From Methanolinea sp. (GTDB lineage: Archaea; Halobacteriota; Methanomicrobia; Methanomicrobiales; Methanospirillaceae), in assembly GCA_024518585.1 (NCBI GenBank), contig JANIHI010000009.1:1-64000 (forward strand): a stretch of 64,000 nt of DNA. The letters are read 5' to 3'. Below, piece after piece: positions 1 through 7,860 of the stretch (positions are counted from its first letter, which is position 1; each line of letters starts with the position of its first letter). The notes below the pieces were generated by a model, which ran no database searches, had not been told where the DNA came from, and was given only the letters and a program-made list of their open reading frames with translations. The position numbers were made by a program, and so were the translations under genes.

Positions 1-70
1 CTTGTTCCCTGAGATATACCTCTGCTCTCTCCTCGTCATTTGTGTATCGTGTAAGTTCAACCAGGTTCAT
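1..70 (-). CDS. Probable transposase, N-terminal 23 codons only (IS1595/ISXO2-like)
   Basis: Reading the minus strand from an ATG at 70 gives an open frame that runs off the left edge, beginning MNLVELTRYTNDEERA. This start resembles the N-terminal region of IS1595/ISXO2-type transposases, which precedes their zinc ribbon; I recognise it from memory of the family only. A GGTGG ribosome site lies about ten bases upstream. It faces away from the truncated methyltransferase that begins just to its right, so an insertion sequence end probably lies between about 70 and 102. The zinc ribbon and DDE residues would be outside the window, so the assignment is tentative. Confidence 0.45.
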   Translation of the reverse strand, partial: MNLVELTRYTNDEERAEVYLREQ

Positions 71-101
71 TCATCTGGCCACCTTTGTTTAGTATATAGT
101 T

Positions 102-602
102 GTGGCCTATATTAAGGAATTACCTAACATTTTAGCAATAAAAGCAAAAACCGTAAATGGTGTTGATATTGATAAAAAAGTATTAAATTATTGTATCCAG
201 ACTCTGAAAGGAAGAAATCCTAAACTTAGCTATCTTAATGTTTATGATGGCTATAATCTTCCATTCAAGAATGAATCTTTTGATATAATTACTTGTGTTG
301 ATGTATTGGAACACGTTGAAAATTATGAAATATTAATTAAAGAGATGTTGCGTGTATCTAAAAAAGGTGTTTTTATTAGCACTCCAAATCGCCGACCAGA
401 ATACACTAATCAGGACGGTTCACCGAAAAACTATTGGCATTTAAGAGAATGGAATTATAATGAATTAAATGAAATATTAAAACATTTTGGAAAAATTGAA
501 TGGAATTTTATCAATGGTCAATATGAAGGTCCTTTTACAATATCATCGACTGTTTTACATGATACACTGGCATTGGCACCTTTTATCATAAAAGCAGATT
601 AA
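102..602 (+). pseudogene. SAM-dependent methyltransferase, N-terminally truncated
   Basis: The C-terminal part of a class I (Methyltransf_11-like) methyltransferase. The post-motif-I acidic strand (NGVDIDKK), motif with FDIITCVDVLEHV and the strand VFISTPNR are present, but the glycine-rich SAM-binding motif I that should precede them is missing. An in-frame TAG at 90-92 closes the frame immediately upstream and the next sequence belongs to the probable transposase. The GTG at 102 is therefore only the first available start codon, with no ribosome site. AT-rich, like the rest of the sugar island. Most likely a gene decapitated by insertion; catalysis is unlikely without motif I. Confidence 0.75.
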
Positions 603-614
603 TACGTAGGTGAC

Positions 615-1775
615 ATGTCGTTAAATAATGTAAAAATAAACTTTAAAAATGCAAAAAAAACAATCAATCGATTGCTAAAATGGGACATCATTACCCTAAA
701 AGCAGAAAATTCAGCCAAAAAAAATGTCCTCCTTTCTTATATCACTCTTCCTTTTAGAATTGGAGCAGATAATCCCGCTTTTTACACACATACAAATACA
801 TGGGAGTGTTTACAAATTGCAAAAACATGGCTTAATCACGGTTTTAATGTTGATATCATTGATTGGGATAATCATTCGTTTGTCCCCAAAAAAGATTATG
901 ATGTTTTTATTGACATTCACTCCAACATGGAACGTATTGCCCCCCTTTTAAAAAAGAATTGTTTAAAAATCCTTCACATTACAGGATCTCATTGGAGTTT
1001 CCAGAACAATGCTGAGATGAAGAGGTTATCAGAATTGAAGATACGGAAAGGCGTTCAATTGAAACCTCGGCGTCAGGTTCCCCCGAGTCTGGGAATTGAA
1101 TATGCAGATTGTGCCACTATCCTTGGAAATAAATTTACTCAAAGTACATTTGCATATTCAGGAAAGCCACTTTATCAAATCCCTCTCTCAACGACAGTCC
1201 AATTTCCGTTTTTTGTTAAAGATTTCAATAAAATTAGAAAAAATTATTTATGGCTTGGAAGTTCGGGGATGGTTCACAAGGGCCTTGATCTCGTTTTGGA
1301 TGCATTCAGTCAGATGCCAGATTACCACTTGTTTATTTGCGGACCAGTCGATCAGGAAAAGGATTTTCATGACCTCTATTATAAGGAACTTTATCAATCA
1401 CAAAATATTGAAACAATGGGGTTCATTGACATTCGCAGTGACAAGTTTCTGAATATCATTAAAAATACCTGCGCATTGATTTATCCATCCTGTTCCGAAG
1501 GCCAGGCAGGGAGTGTTATCACCTGCCTGCATGCCGGATTAATACCTGTCATTAGTGAGCAATCTGGAGTTGACATTGATGGATTTGGAATATTGCTCAA
1601 CAATAATTCAATAGAGGAAATCATTAGTTCAATAAAATACCTTTCAAACAAGCCCAAAGAAGAATTGGAAAGTATGTCGAGGAATGCTTGGGACTATGCA
1701 AGAATACATCATACAAGAGAAAATTTTGCAAAATGCTATAATACATTTGTCGATGATATATTGAGTAATCAATGA
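615..1775 (+). CDS. Glycosyltransferase, GT1/GT4-like (GT-B fold)
   Basis: A 386-residue protein. The C-terminal half (from about residue 215) has the nucleotide-sugar-binding region of GT-B enzymes: WLGSSGMVHKGLDLVLDAF, the FICGP strand, an IYPSCSEGQAGSVITCLHAG stretch where family GT4 has its EX7E motif (only the first glutamate is obvious here), and PVISEQSGVD. The N-terminal half is acceptor-specific and unrecognised. Start ATG at 615 has a GGTGA site five bases upstream. Its end overlaps the next glycosyltransferase by four bases (ATGA), so the two are co-translated. It presumably adds a sugar to a cell-surface or S-layer glycan. Donor and acceptor cannot be read from sequence. Confidence 0.8.
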   Translation: MSLNNVKINFKNAKKTINRLLKWDIITLKAENSAKKNVLLSYITLPFRIGADNPAFYTHTNTWECLQIAKTWLNHGFNVDIIDWDNHSFVPKKDYDVFIDIHSNMERIAPLLKKNCLKILHITGSHWSFQNNAEMKRLSELKIRKGVQLKPRRQVPPSLGIEYADCATILGNKFTQSTFAYSGKPLYQIPLSTTVQFPFFVKDFNKIRKNYLWLGSSGMVHKGLDLVLDAFSQMPDYHLFICGPVDQEKDFHDLYYKELYQSQNIETMGFIDIRSDKFLNIIKNTCALIYPSCSEGQAGSVITCLHAGLIPVISEQSGVDIDGFGILLNNNSIEEIISSIKYLSNKPKEELESMSRNAWDYARIHHTRENFAKCYNTFVDDILSNQ

Positions 1776-2869
1776 GAGTTCTTTACGATCACCAGATTTT
1801 CACTTATCAGAAATATGGAGGAATTTCTCGTTATTTTTGTGAGATATACTCACATCTCAAAAAATATAATCTTGCAAGCCCACGAATATCAGTATTGTAT
1901 TCTGAAAATGCATATTATCAATCAAATTTAAATAAAAAGTATTTTACATCAAAAGATTATCCCGGAAAACTAACAGGAATAAAGTTTGTAAATGAGTATT
2001 ATTCAAGAATTCATCTGGTTAAGGGTAATTTCGATGTCTTCCATCCAACATATTATGATACATATTTTTTAAGGTGGATTAAAAGAAAACCTTTCGTTAT
2101 AACAATCTATGATATGATTCATGAGATATTCCCACAATTTTTCTCATCTGACGATTTTGTTTTTAAAAATAAGCAAAAATTGATTGATATTGCTGATAGA
2201 GTAATAACCATATCAAATAATACAAAAAATGATATCGTTCGATATTTTAATGTTGATGAATCAAAAATAGATATAATATATCTTGCAAATTCCCTAAAAA
2301 TCTCTAAATATCCACCGGGTCTCCGCCTCCCTTCCCAATACATCCTTTTCGTCGGAGATCGCCATCATTACAAGAATTTTGCTGGTTTCGTCACTGCCAT
2401 TACCCCCCTCCTCAAAGGCTCCAGTCCATTGCACCTTGTCTGCGCCGGAGGGCAAGATTTCTCTCCTGAAGAAGTGGCACTCTTGAAAAAATTGTCGATT
2501 TGGGGTAAAGTATTGAAATATCCCATTACTGATGAATCCCTTTACCATTTATATAACAATGCAATATGTTTTGTTTTCCCATCTCTTTACGAAGGATTTG
2601 GCATTCCAGTCCTTGAATCATTTTTTTCGGGATGCCCTGCAGTCCTGAGCAATGGAGGTTCCCTACCGGAAATAGGAGGACAGGCAGCGGTATATTTTGA
2701 TCCTCTGGACCTCGATTCAATTCATATCTGCGTAAAGAGAGTTGTAATGGATGAACAATTGCGCATGAACATGAGAGAGCTTGGGTATGAGAGAGTGAAG
2801 AAATTTACATGGGAAGAGGCCGCACGGAAAACAAGAGATGTTTATCAGAAGGCAATTGAAGACCGATGA
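1772..2869 (+). CDS. Glycosyltransferase family 4
   Basis: A 365-residue GT-B enzyme. The N-terminus has the GGISRYF loop typical of mannosyl/rhamnosyl-type GT4 enzymes. The C-terminal domain begins near residue 188 (ILFVGDRHHYKNFAGFVTA) and contains FPSLYEGFGIPVLESFFSG, a complete EX7E motif (EGFGIPVLE) for retaining transfer, then the GGSLPEIGG loop that contacts the donor phosphates. ATG overlaps the stop of the preceding gene by four bases. Codon use becomes GC-richer toward the 3' half (from about 2320), unlike its AT-rich first half, which may indicate a mosaic origin. Probably part of surface-glycan assembly. Confidence 0.88.
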   Translation: MRVLYDHQIFTYQKYGGISRYFCEIYSHLKKYNLASPRISVLYSENAYYQSNLNKKYFTSKDYPGKLTGIKFVNEYYSRIHLVKGNFDVFHPTYYDTYFLRWIKRKPFVITIYDMIHEIFPQFFSSDDFVFKNKQKLIDIADRVITISNNTKNDIVRYFNVDESKIDIIYLANSLKISKYPPGLRLPSQYILFVGDRHHYKNFAGFVTAITPLLKGSSPLHLVCAGGQDFSPEEVALLKKLSIWGKVLKYPITDESLYHLYNNAICFVFPSLYEGFGIPVLESFFSGCPAVLSNGGSLPEIGGQAAVYFDPLDLDSIHICVKRVVMDEQLRMNMRELGYERVKKFTWEEAARKTRDVYQKAIEDR

Positions 2870-3016
2870 GGTGATAAAATAAAGGTAATTTGGCCCTTCG
2901 CTGTTTTGAGGGAATAAATAGGAAAGAATAAGGGTACTATTCGTCCCTCCTGCACCCTGGCGAGGAAAACTTTCCTTCTGTCCCACCAATCTCCGATTCC
3001 GTTGAATAGGCTCGTA

Positions 3017-3025
3017 TCTATAAAT
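3017..3025 (+). promoter_or_regulatory. Probable TATA box for the GT2 gene at 3054
   Basis: CTATAAATC is centred about 33 bases before the ATG at 3054, in a 184-base gap that separates this gene from the preceding pair. The spacing predicts transcription beginning a few bases before the start codon. Confidence 0.45.
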
Positions 3026-3053
3026 CCCTTGAGACAAATAGTATATCCAAAAG

Positions 3054-4121
3054 ATGCACATGCCAATAATCCAGTTATCAGATTTACCTCCCCCGGAAAA
3101 AGGACAGATAGGATGGCCATGGACTGAAGTTCCCTCATGCCCCTCTCTCTATGGAGACACTATTTACTGGCCAAAAATCAGTATTATTACTCCTTCCTAT
3201 AATCAGGGAGAGTACATTGAAGAAACCATTCGTTCCGTTTTATTACAGGGTTATCCCAACCTGGAATATATTGTGATAGATGGGGGAAGCACTGATAATA
3301 CAATAGAAATTTTGAAAAAATATTCTGATTTTATTACTTATTGGAGAAGTGAGCCGGATAACGGTCAGACAAATGCCATCAATAAAGGCTTAAAACTTTG
3401 TAGAGGAGATATTATCGCGTATCTTAATTCTGATGACAGATATGAACCAAATGCTTTCTTCGTTGTTGCTCGCTATTTTCAAGAGCATAAAAATGTGAGA
3501 ATGATATATGGGAATATTATTCACATAGATAAAAATTCACAGGTTATAGAAAAAGTCAAATGTAAGCATAGTTGTGATTTTGAGAGATTACTTTCATTGA
3601 ATTTTTACATCGCACAACCTACTGTTTTTTTTAGACGCGAAGTTTTTGAAAAAATTGGATATTTTGATGAAAAATTGAATTTAGCCATGGATACAGATTA
3701 TTGGTTAAGAGTGTCTCAAATCTTTTCGATTGGATTCATTGATTATCCAATTGCTGCTTTTAGATTGTATCCCGAAACAAAAAGTGCGTCAAGAGAGACA
3801 GAATATCTTGAGGAATTTCTTCTCATTTTTGAAAAAATATTTTCTCAGGAAACACTATCTAAAAATTACAGATTAAAATCTAAAACACTCAGTTCAATAT
3901 ATCTCAGTGCTGCAAGAATAAATCTCCCAAGAGGGAACCTTCAAAAAAGTCGCGAATTATTTCTCCGATCATTGAAAATATATCCTTTAAATTTTCTCTC
4001 TCCCCTCATTATCGGATGTTATTTATCCGCCCTTTTAGGCAAAAAGTTTACAAAATTTTCCATCCGTTTTAAAAGAGGCTTATTTGAAAAATTCAATTTT
4101 TTAAAACGAAATTTTTCATGA
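3054..4121 (+). CDS. Glycosyltransferase family 2
   Basis: A 355-residue GT-A enzyme. After a 40-residue leader comes ISIITPSYNQGEYIEETIRS, then YIVIDGGSTDNT (nucleotide-binding aspartates), DNGQTNAINKGL, and the metal-binding acidic motif in AYLNSDDRYEP. The downstream QPTVFFRRE and AMDTDYWLR segments are typical of the WcaA-like rhamnosyl/galactosyltransferase group. The C-terminal 100 residues are basic and lysine-rich and may be a helical tail for membrane association. No signal peptide. Start choice rests on the TATA box spacing; a second ATG lies two codons in. Part of the sugar island. Confidence 0.88.
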   Translation: MHMPIIQLSDLPPPEKGQIGWPWTEVPSCPSLYGDTIYWPKISIITPSYNQGEYIEETIRSVLLQGYPNLEYIVIDGGSTDNTIEILKKYSDFITYWRSEPDNGQTNAINKGLKLCRGDIIAYLNSDDRYEPNAFFVVARYFQEHKNVRMIYGNIIHIDKNSQVIEKVKCKHSCDFERLLSLNFYIAQPTVFFRREVFEKIGYFDEKLNLAMDTDYWLRVSQIFSIGFIDYPIAAFRLYPETKSASRETEYLEEFLLIFEKIFSQETLSKNYRLKSKTLSSIYLSAARINLPRGNLQKSRELFLRSLKIYPLNFLSPLIIGCYLSALLGKKFTKFSIRFKRGLFEKFNFLKRNFS

Positions 4122-4154
4122 AAGTATTTAAAAAATAAAAACAAGACTCTATTA

Positions 4155-5375
4155 ATGCGGATTCTCCTTATCCATTCATATTATGAGCGCTTTGGTGGCG
4201 GCGAGGTCTACGTCCAATCATTCATTCGATTACTTCAGGACCATGGTCACGAGATTTATTTCTTTTCATTTTCAAATGATAAGGAGTCAGAAGAGGAAAA
4301 TCACCTGATAATGAGGGACAGGTTCCAAGTAAAAAATAAAAATTTTTTATCTTTGTTTTTCCGCTACTTTTTAAGATTTTATTTTGATCCTTTTGTTGCT
4401 TTTAAATTAAGGCAATGGATACGCAAAGTAAAGCCAGATATAATCCATATTCATGCAAATGACAGATTTGGTATTTCCGTTTTGATCGCATTGATTAACA
4501 TCGGAATTCCGGTTATTCAAACAGTTCATGCGTATACCATTGTTTGTATGAGCACCCTTTCCAGAAGGCCTTCAGATAAAATGTGCAATGAATCCCATGG
4601 GGTAAGGTGTCTTGCTTTTCATTGCCTCCCCCTTGGAAAATTTTTTGCAATAATCCCTTCTTATGCGATAAAATGGGCCCTAACAAAGCGAATAGTGAAT
4701 AAAATGATTGTGGCGAATCCTCAAATTCAAAAGCGACTCAATGAATGCGGTTATGGAAAAACAATTCTCATTGAACATTTTGTGGATATACCACGGGAAT
4801 ACTTAGAAAAGATACCAATAGAAAAAGGATTCCTTCTGTGTGTAGGGAGGCTGACATGGGAGAAGGGTTTTCAGTACGTGATCAGAGCCATGGTAAAGGT
4901 TAAAGAAAAGGCACCCTATACTACCCTCCATATATGTGGTAATGGTCCGTATGAAGAAAATTTGAAAGAATTAGTCCATGAATTATCGCTGGATGATAGT
5001 GTATTCTTTCATGGGCACCTCGATTCATTAAATTTAAAAGAATTTTATAAAAAATCTAATATCATTATTTTTCCATCACTATGCCTTGAGATATGCGGAC
5101 TTGTTAACCTCGAAGCCCTTTCTTACGGAAAACCACTCATTATCAGTAACGTGTCTGGAGTCGAAGAATTGTTCCAGGGAAAAAAAGTGGGATTCTTTGT
5201 TGATCCCAAAGACTGTGAGTCCTTCTCTCACAGTATCCTGAAAATCCTTTTGGATGAAAATTTATTTTTGGAAATGGGGCGCAATGCATACGAGATGTAT
5301 CGGGAAAAGTTTAACCCCGATGCTCATTATCAAAAGATTATGTCCTTATACAAGGAACTTTTGACACAATCATAA
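4155..5375 (+). CDS. Glycosyltransferase family 4
   Basis: A 406-residue GT-B enzyme. N-terminal domain starts MRILLIHSYYERFGGGE, the usual GT4 opening with the glycine loop, followed by DIIHIHAND and IPVIQTVHAY. An insert with cysteines (CMSTLSRR...CNESHGVRCLAFHC, about residues 133-155) resembles the cysteine-bearing insert of a GT4 subgroup and could hold metal or a disulfide. Donor domain from about residue 224: LLCVGRLTWEKGFQYVIRA, LHICGNGPYEE, FPSLCLEICGLVNLEAL (EX7E), SGVEELFQG. Preceded by 33 AT-rich bases after the GT2 stop, so probably in the same transcript. Confidence 0.88.
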   Translation: MRILLIHSYYERFGGGEVYVQSFIRLLQDHGHEIYFFSFSNDKESEEENHLIMRDRFQVKNKNFLSLFFRYFLRFYFDPFVAFKLRQWIRKVKPDIIHIHANDRFGISVLIALINIGIPVIQTVHAYTIVCMSTLSRRPSDKMCNESHGVRCLAFHCLPLGKFFAIIPSYAIKWALTKRIVNKMIVANPQIQKRLNECGYGKTILIEHFVDIPREYLEKIPIEKGFLLCVGRLTWEKGFQYVIRAMVKVKEKAPYTTLHICGNGPYEENLKELVHELSLDDSVFFHGHLDSLNLKEFYKKSNIIIFPSLCLEICGLVNLEALSYGKPLIISNVSGVEELFQGKKVGFFVDPKDCESFSHSILKILLDENLFLEMGRNAYEMYREKFNPDAHYQKIMSLYKELLTQS

Positions 5376-5382
5376 ACCATAT

Positions 5383-6147
5383 CTACCATATGTATTTGCC
5401 AAAAAAATAACCAACTTTTGTAAAGTACACCATCAATTTTGGATTTTCTACAAAATGGGAAATCGTTTTTCGAATACAATATGCTGATTTTATCCTTTCC
5501 AGGTTAAATAGTGGCCGTGGCTTGAGATTCAATACTGTGTCAGGAGATATGTAATGCGTCGATTCGCAAAGAATACCTGACAATATCTTTGCATTTTTTC
5601 GCAGTATATCCATCTCAAAATAAAAACCTTAGTCTACGACATATTTGTTATCAGAAGTTTCGTAGCATCTGAACGCAACATCTTTAAATATATTCCTCTT
5701 AACCAACGTCCCTCCAAACCCGTTGAACGTGATTCGCCCATTTTTTAACAGATAGCAATTATATATGACATCGTACCCTAGGTGAATTTTTTTCATCAAT
5801 ATGTTGATGAGGTTGGGATCAAAGGTCATATCAGAATCGACAAAAACGAGAACGGGTATATCATGCTCAATGCAATAATGTCGGATTTTTTCCCTTGCTT
5901 GAGTCAGCGCCCATATTCTATCCCTGGCCCACTGCGGTTTTTCGACGTCAAAGTTTATAACCGAATAATCGAGATGAGTTTGCGCCAGGCATTCCTCAAG
6001 AAATGGAGAGAAATCCTTGTCTTCAGTAGAGAACACAATTCTCGTAGGAAATCGTGTTGTTCTCTTAATCATCTCTTGATTTTGTAAAAAATGATGCAAG
6101 ATGTATCCTGATTTTCGGTTAATTGGAACGCCGATGATTATGTCCAT
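5383..6147 (-). pseudogene. GT2-like glycosyltransferase interrupted by one in-frame stop
   Basis: Two open frames on the minus strand (6147-5629 and 5613-5383) are in the same frame and separated by a single TAA at 5629-5631. Around the stop the reading is NKYVVD-stop-GFYFEMDILRKNAK, which reads naturally as one protein if the stop were GAA (one base change). The upstream 172 codons carry IIIGVPINRKSGYILHHFL at the N-terminus and FVDSDMTFDP with a GT-A acidic motif; the tail after the stop would complete a protein of about 254 residues. Opposite in orientation to its neighbours. Could instead be a sequencing error or a recent null mutation. Confidence 0.75.
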
Positions 6148-6245
6148 TACACTGAAATATATTTTTTAACTTATCAATAATGAATATTTAGAGATTCTGG
6201 CAAAAAGAATAAAGCATAACTTCCCCTAGCAATCAATAAAACAAT

Positions 6246-7334
6246 ATGAATGGTACGACGGAAAACGTGACTTTCCAGCTATTTCAAGAGACTCTTACCC
6301 TTCTTGATAAAAGAAATGAGGATATTAAAAAATTTCCTACATATTCATCTGATATACCTTATAATATCCTTATAAGATTTATTAACAGATTTTTGTCAAA
6401 GATTCATGCACAAATTCTCATTCTTCCGGAAAAAGATTCTTTCGTCGTGAATCAGTCAATTGGCCTTATTAAAGATCTTCTCCTTCATTATTCCGAATAT
6501 GATACCGCACGGTCGCTTCTTGCCGATGAAAAATCCAAGAACATCTTTGATTGGATGATTCGATACCGGATTGCGTATGCATTCATAGGTGGTCAGGCCT
6601 TATATCTCATCGAACCACCGATATCCCCGAAAATCTATAAGGGATTGAAAGAGCAAACGCAAAAATTAAAAATATATGGCAAGTACCAAATTTCAGGTCT
6701 TAAATTCAAATCAAATGATGTCGTATTCATTCCGACCTGGCTGCTTGGACAATATCAATATCGCCATAGATGTGAACCAAAAACTGGCGACACGGTTCTC
6801 GATATCGGTGCATGTGAAGGAGAGACTTCGCTGTGGTTTGCACAAAAGATTGATAATAAAGGTTGCATTTTTGCATTTGAACCCGAAATAAATAACTTTC
6901 GAACATTGCAAGAAAATATCAAATCAAATTCCCTTCAAAATCTCATAATCCCAATTCAGATAGGCCTCTGGAGTTCCAGAAAGACACTATCCTTCAGCGG
7001 GAGTGGCGGAGGGTTCTCCTATAACGAATCCGGGAAGAACCAAATCGAAGTAATTACCCTTGACGATTTTATTATTGAAAATAACATTGGAAAGGTTGAT
7101 TTCATCAAGATGGACGTAGAGGGTTCCGAAATGGAGATCTTACAAGGAGCAGAAAAAACCATAAAAAAATACAAACCGAAATGTGCCATCGCTGTCTACC
7201 ATAAATTCAGGGATATTATTGAAATCATCAATTTTCTCCATGGTATTGTTCCCGATTATCGTTTTTATCTTGCGCATTTCACCACGAATTACGGTGAAAC
7301 CATTTTATTTGCCAATTCTGAATATCACCAGTAA
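6246..7334 (+). CDS. FkbM-family SAM-dependent methyltransferase
   Basis: A 362-residue protein. SAM-binding motif I (VLDIGACEGETSLWFAQ) lies near residue 183, followed by FAFEPEINNFRTLQENI and the signature segment VDFIKMDVEGSEMEILQGA of the FkbM family, which O-methylates sugars and other hydroxyl groups. The first about 170 residues are helical, unrecognised and lack a signal peptide. It sits at the end of the AT-rich sugar island, so O-methylation of a surface glycan is the likely role (inference). The next 500 bases hold the change from AT-rich to GC-rich DNA. Confidence 0.85.
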   Translation: MNGTTENVTFQLFQETLTLLDKRNEDIKKFPTYSSDIPYNILIRFINRFLSKIHAQILILPEKDSFVVNQSIGLIKDLLLHYSEYDTARSLLADEKSKNIFDWMIRYRIAYAFIGGQALYLIEPPISPKIYKGLKEQTQKLKIYGKYQISGLKFKSNDVVFIPTWLLGQYQYRHRCEPKTGDTVLDIGACEGETSLWFAQKIDNKGCIFAFEPEINNFRTLQENIKSNSLQNLIIPIQIGLWSSRKTLSFSGSGGGFSYNESGKNQIEVITLDDFIIENNIGKVDFIKMDVEGSEMEILQGAEKTIKKYKPKCAIAVYHKFRDIIEIINFLHGIVPDYRFYLAHFTTNYGETILFANSEYHQ

Positions 7335-7860
7335 TTTATGAAAAAGAAAAATTTTAGGCTTAACATGACCCAAAATCCTTTCTTTTTGGGGATGGCACTT
7401 TCAGTTGTTTTTCTAAATATGGTTAATTCGGGTGTGTAAAGTGTTTACTGTAAATAAAAAAGCTGATTCATACCCGTAACCCTCGCACTATCACCTCTCC
7501 CCTCCCAGGCGAGAGAACCGGTTTCCCGTAAATCAAAATTTGTAAAACTTCTACAATATATTATCTTTTAAATAATAAATTAAAACCAAAATCTTCATCT
7601 CAAACCCGCATAACACTATTTTCCGTACATTAAACGATGGTAGAGGCCCCGGTTGGCATAGTGCAGTTCATGAAGGCCGTACAAGGAGATCAGGACCATT
7701 AAAACTTCTTATCCCTTCCCAGTAGGTGTAACCCGTCATTCAAACCACGTCTCCGGACATACACATCGCCTGCTTATCCGGACGTGATCCCCGCGGTTCA
7801 CCCCTCCCTTTGTGCCTCGTATGCAGGGTGCCTTTCCCCATGACAGGAGAAGATAGAGTA
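7335..7860 (+). other. Intergenic region: island border and long leader of the kelch/PKD gene
   Basis: No supported gene. The first 300 bases are AT-rich; from about 7630 composition becomes GC-rich like the rest of the window, so the island border lies here. A TATA-like TTTTAAATAATA at 7566-7577 would start transcription near 7600, giving the following gene a leader of about 260 bases. A 21-codon open frame from ATG 7637 (begins MVEAPVGIVQF) lies inside that leader; it has no clear ribosome site and I do not recognise it. Confidence 0.5.
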
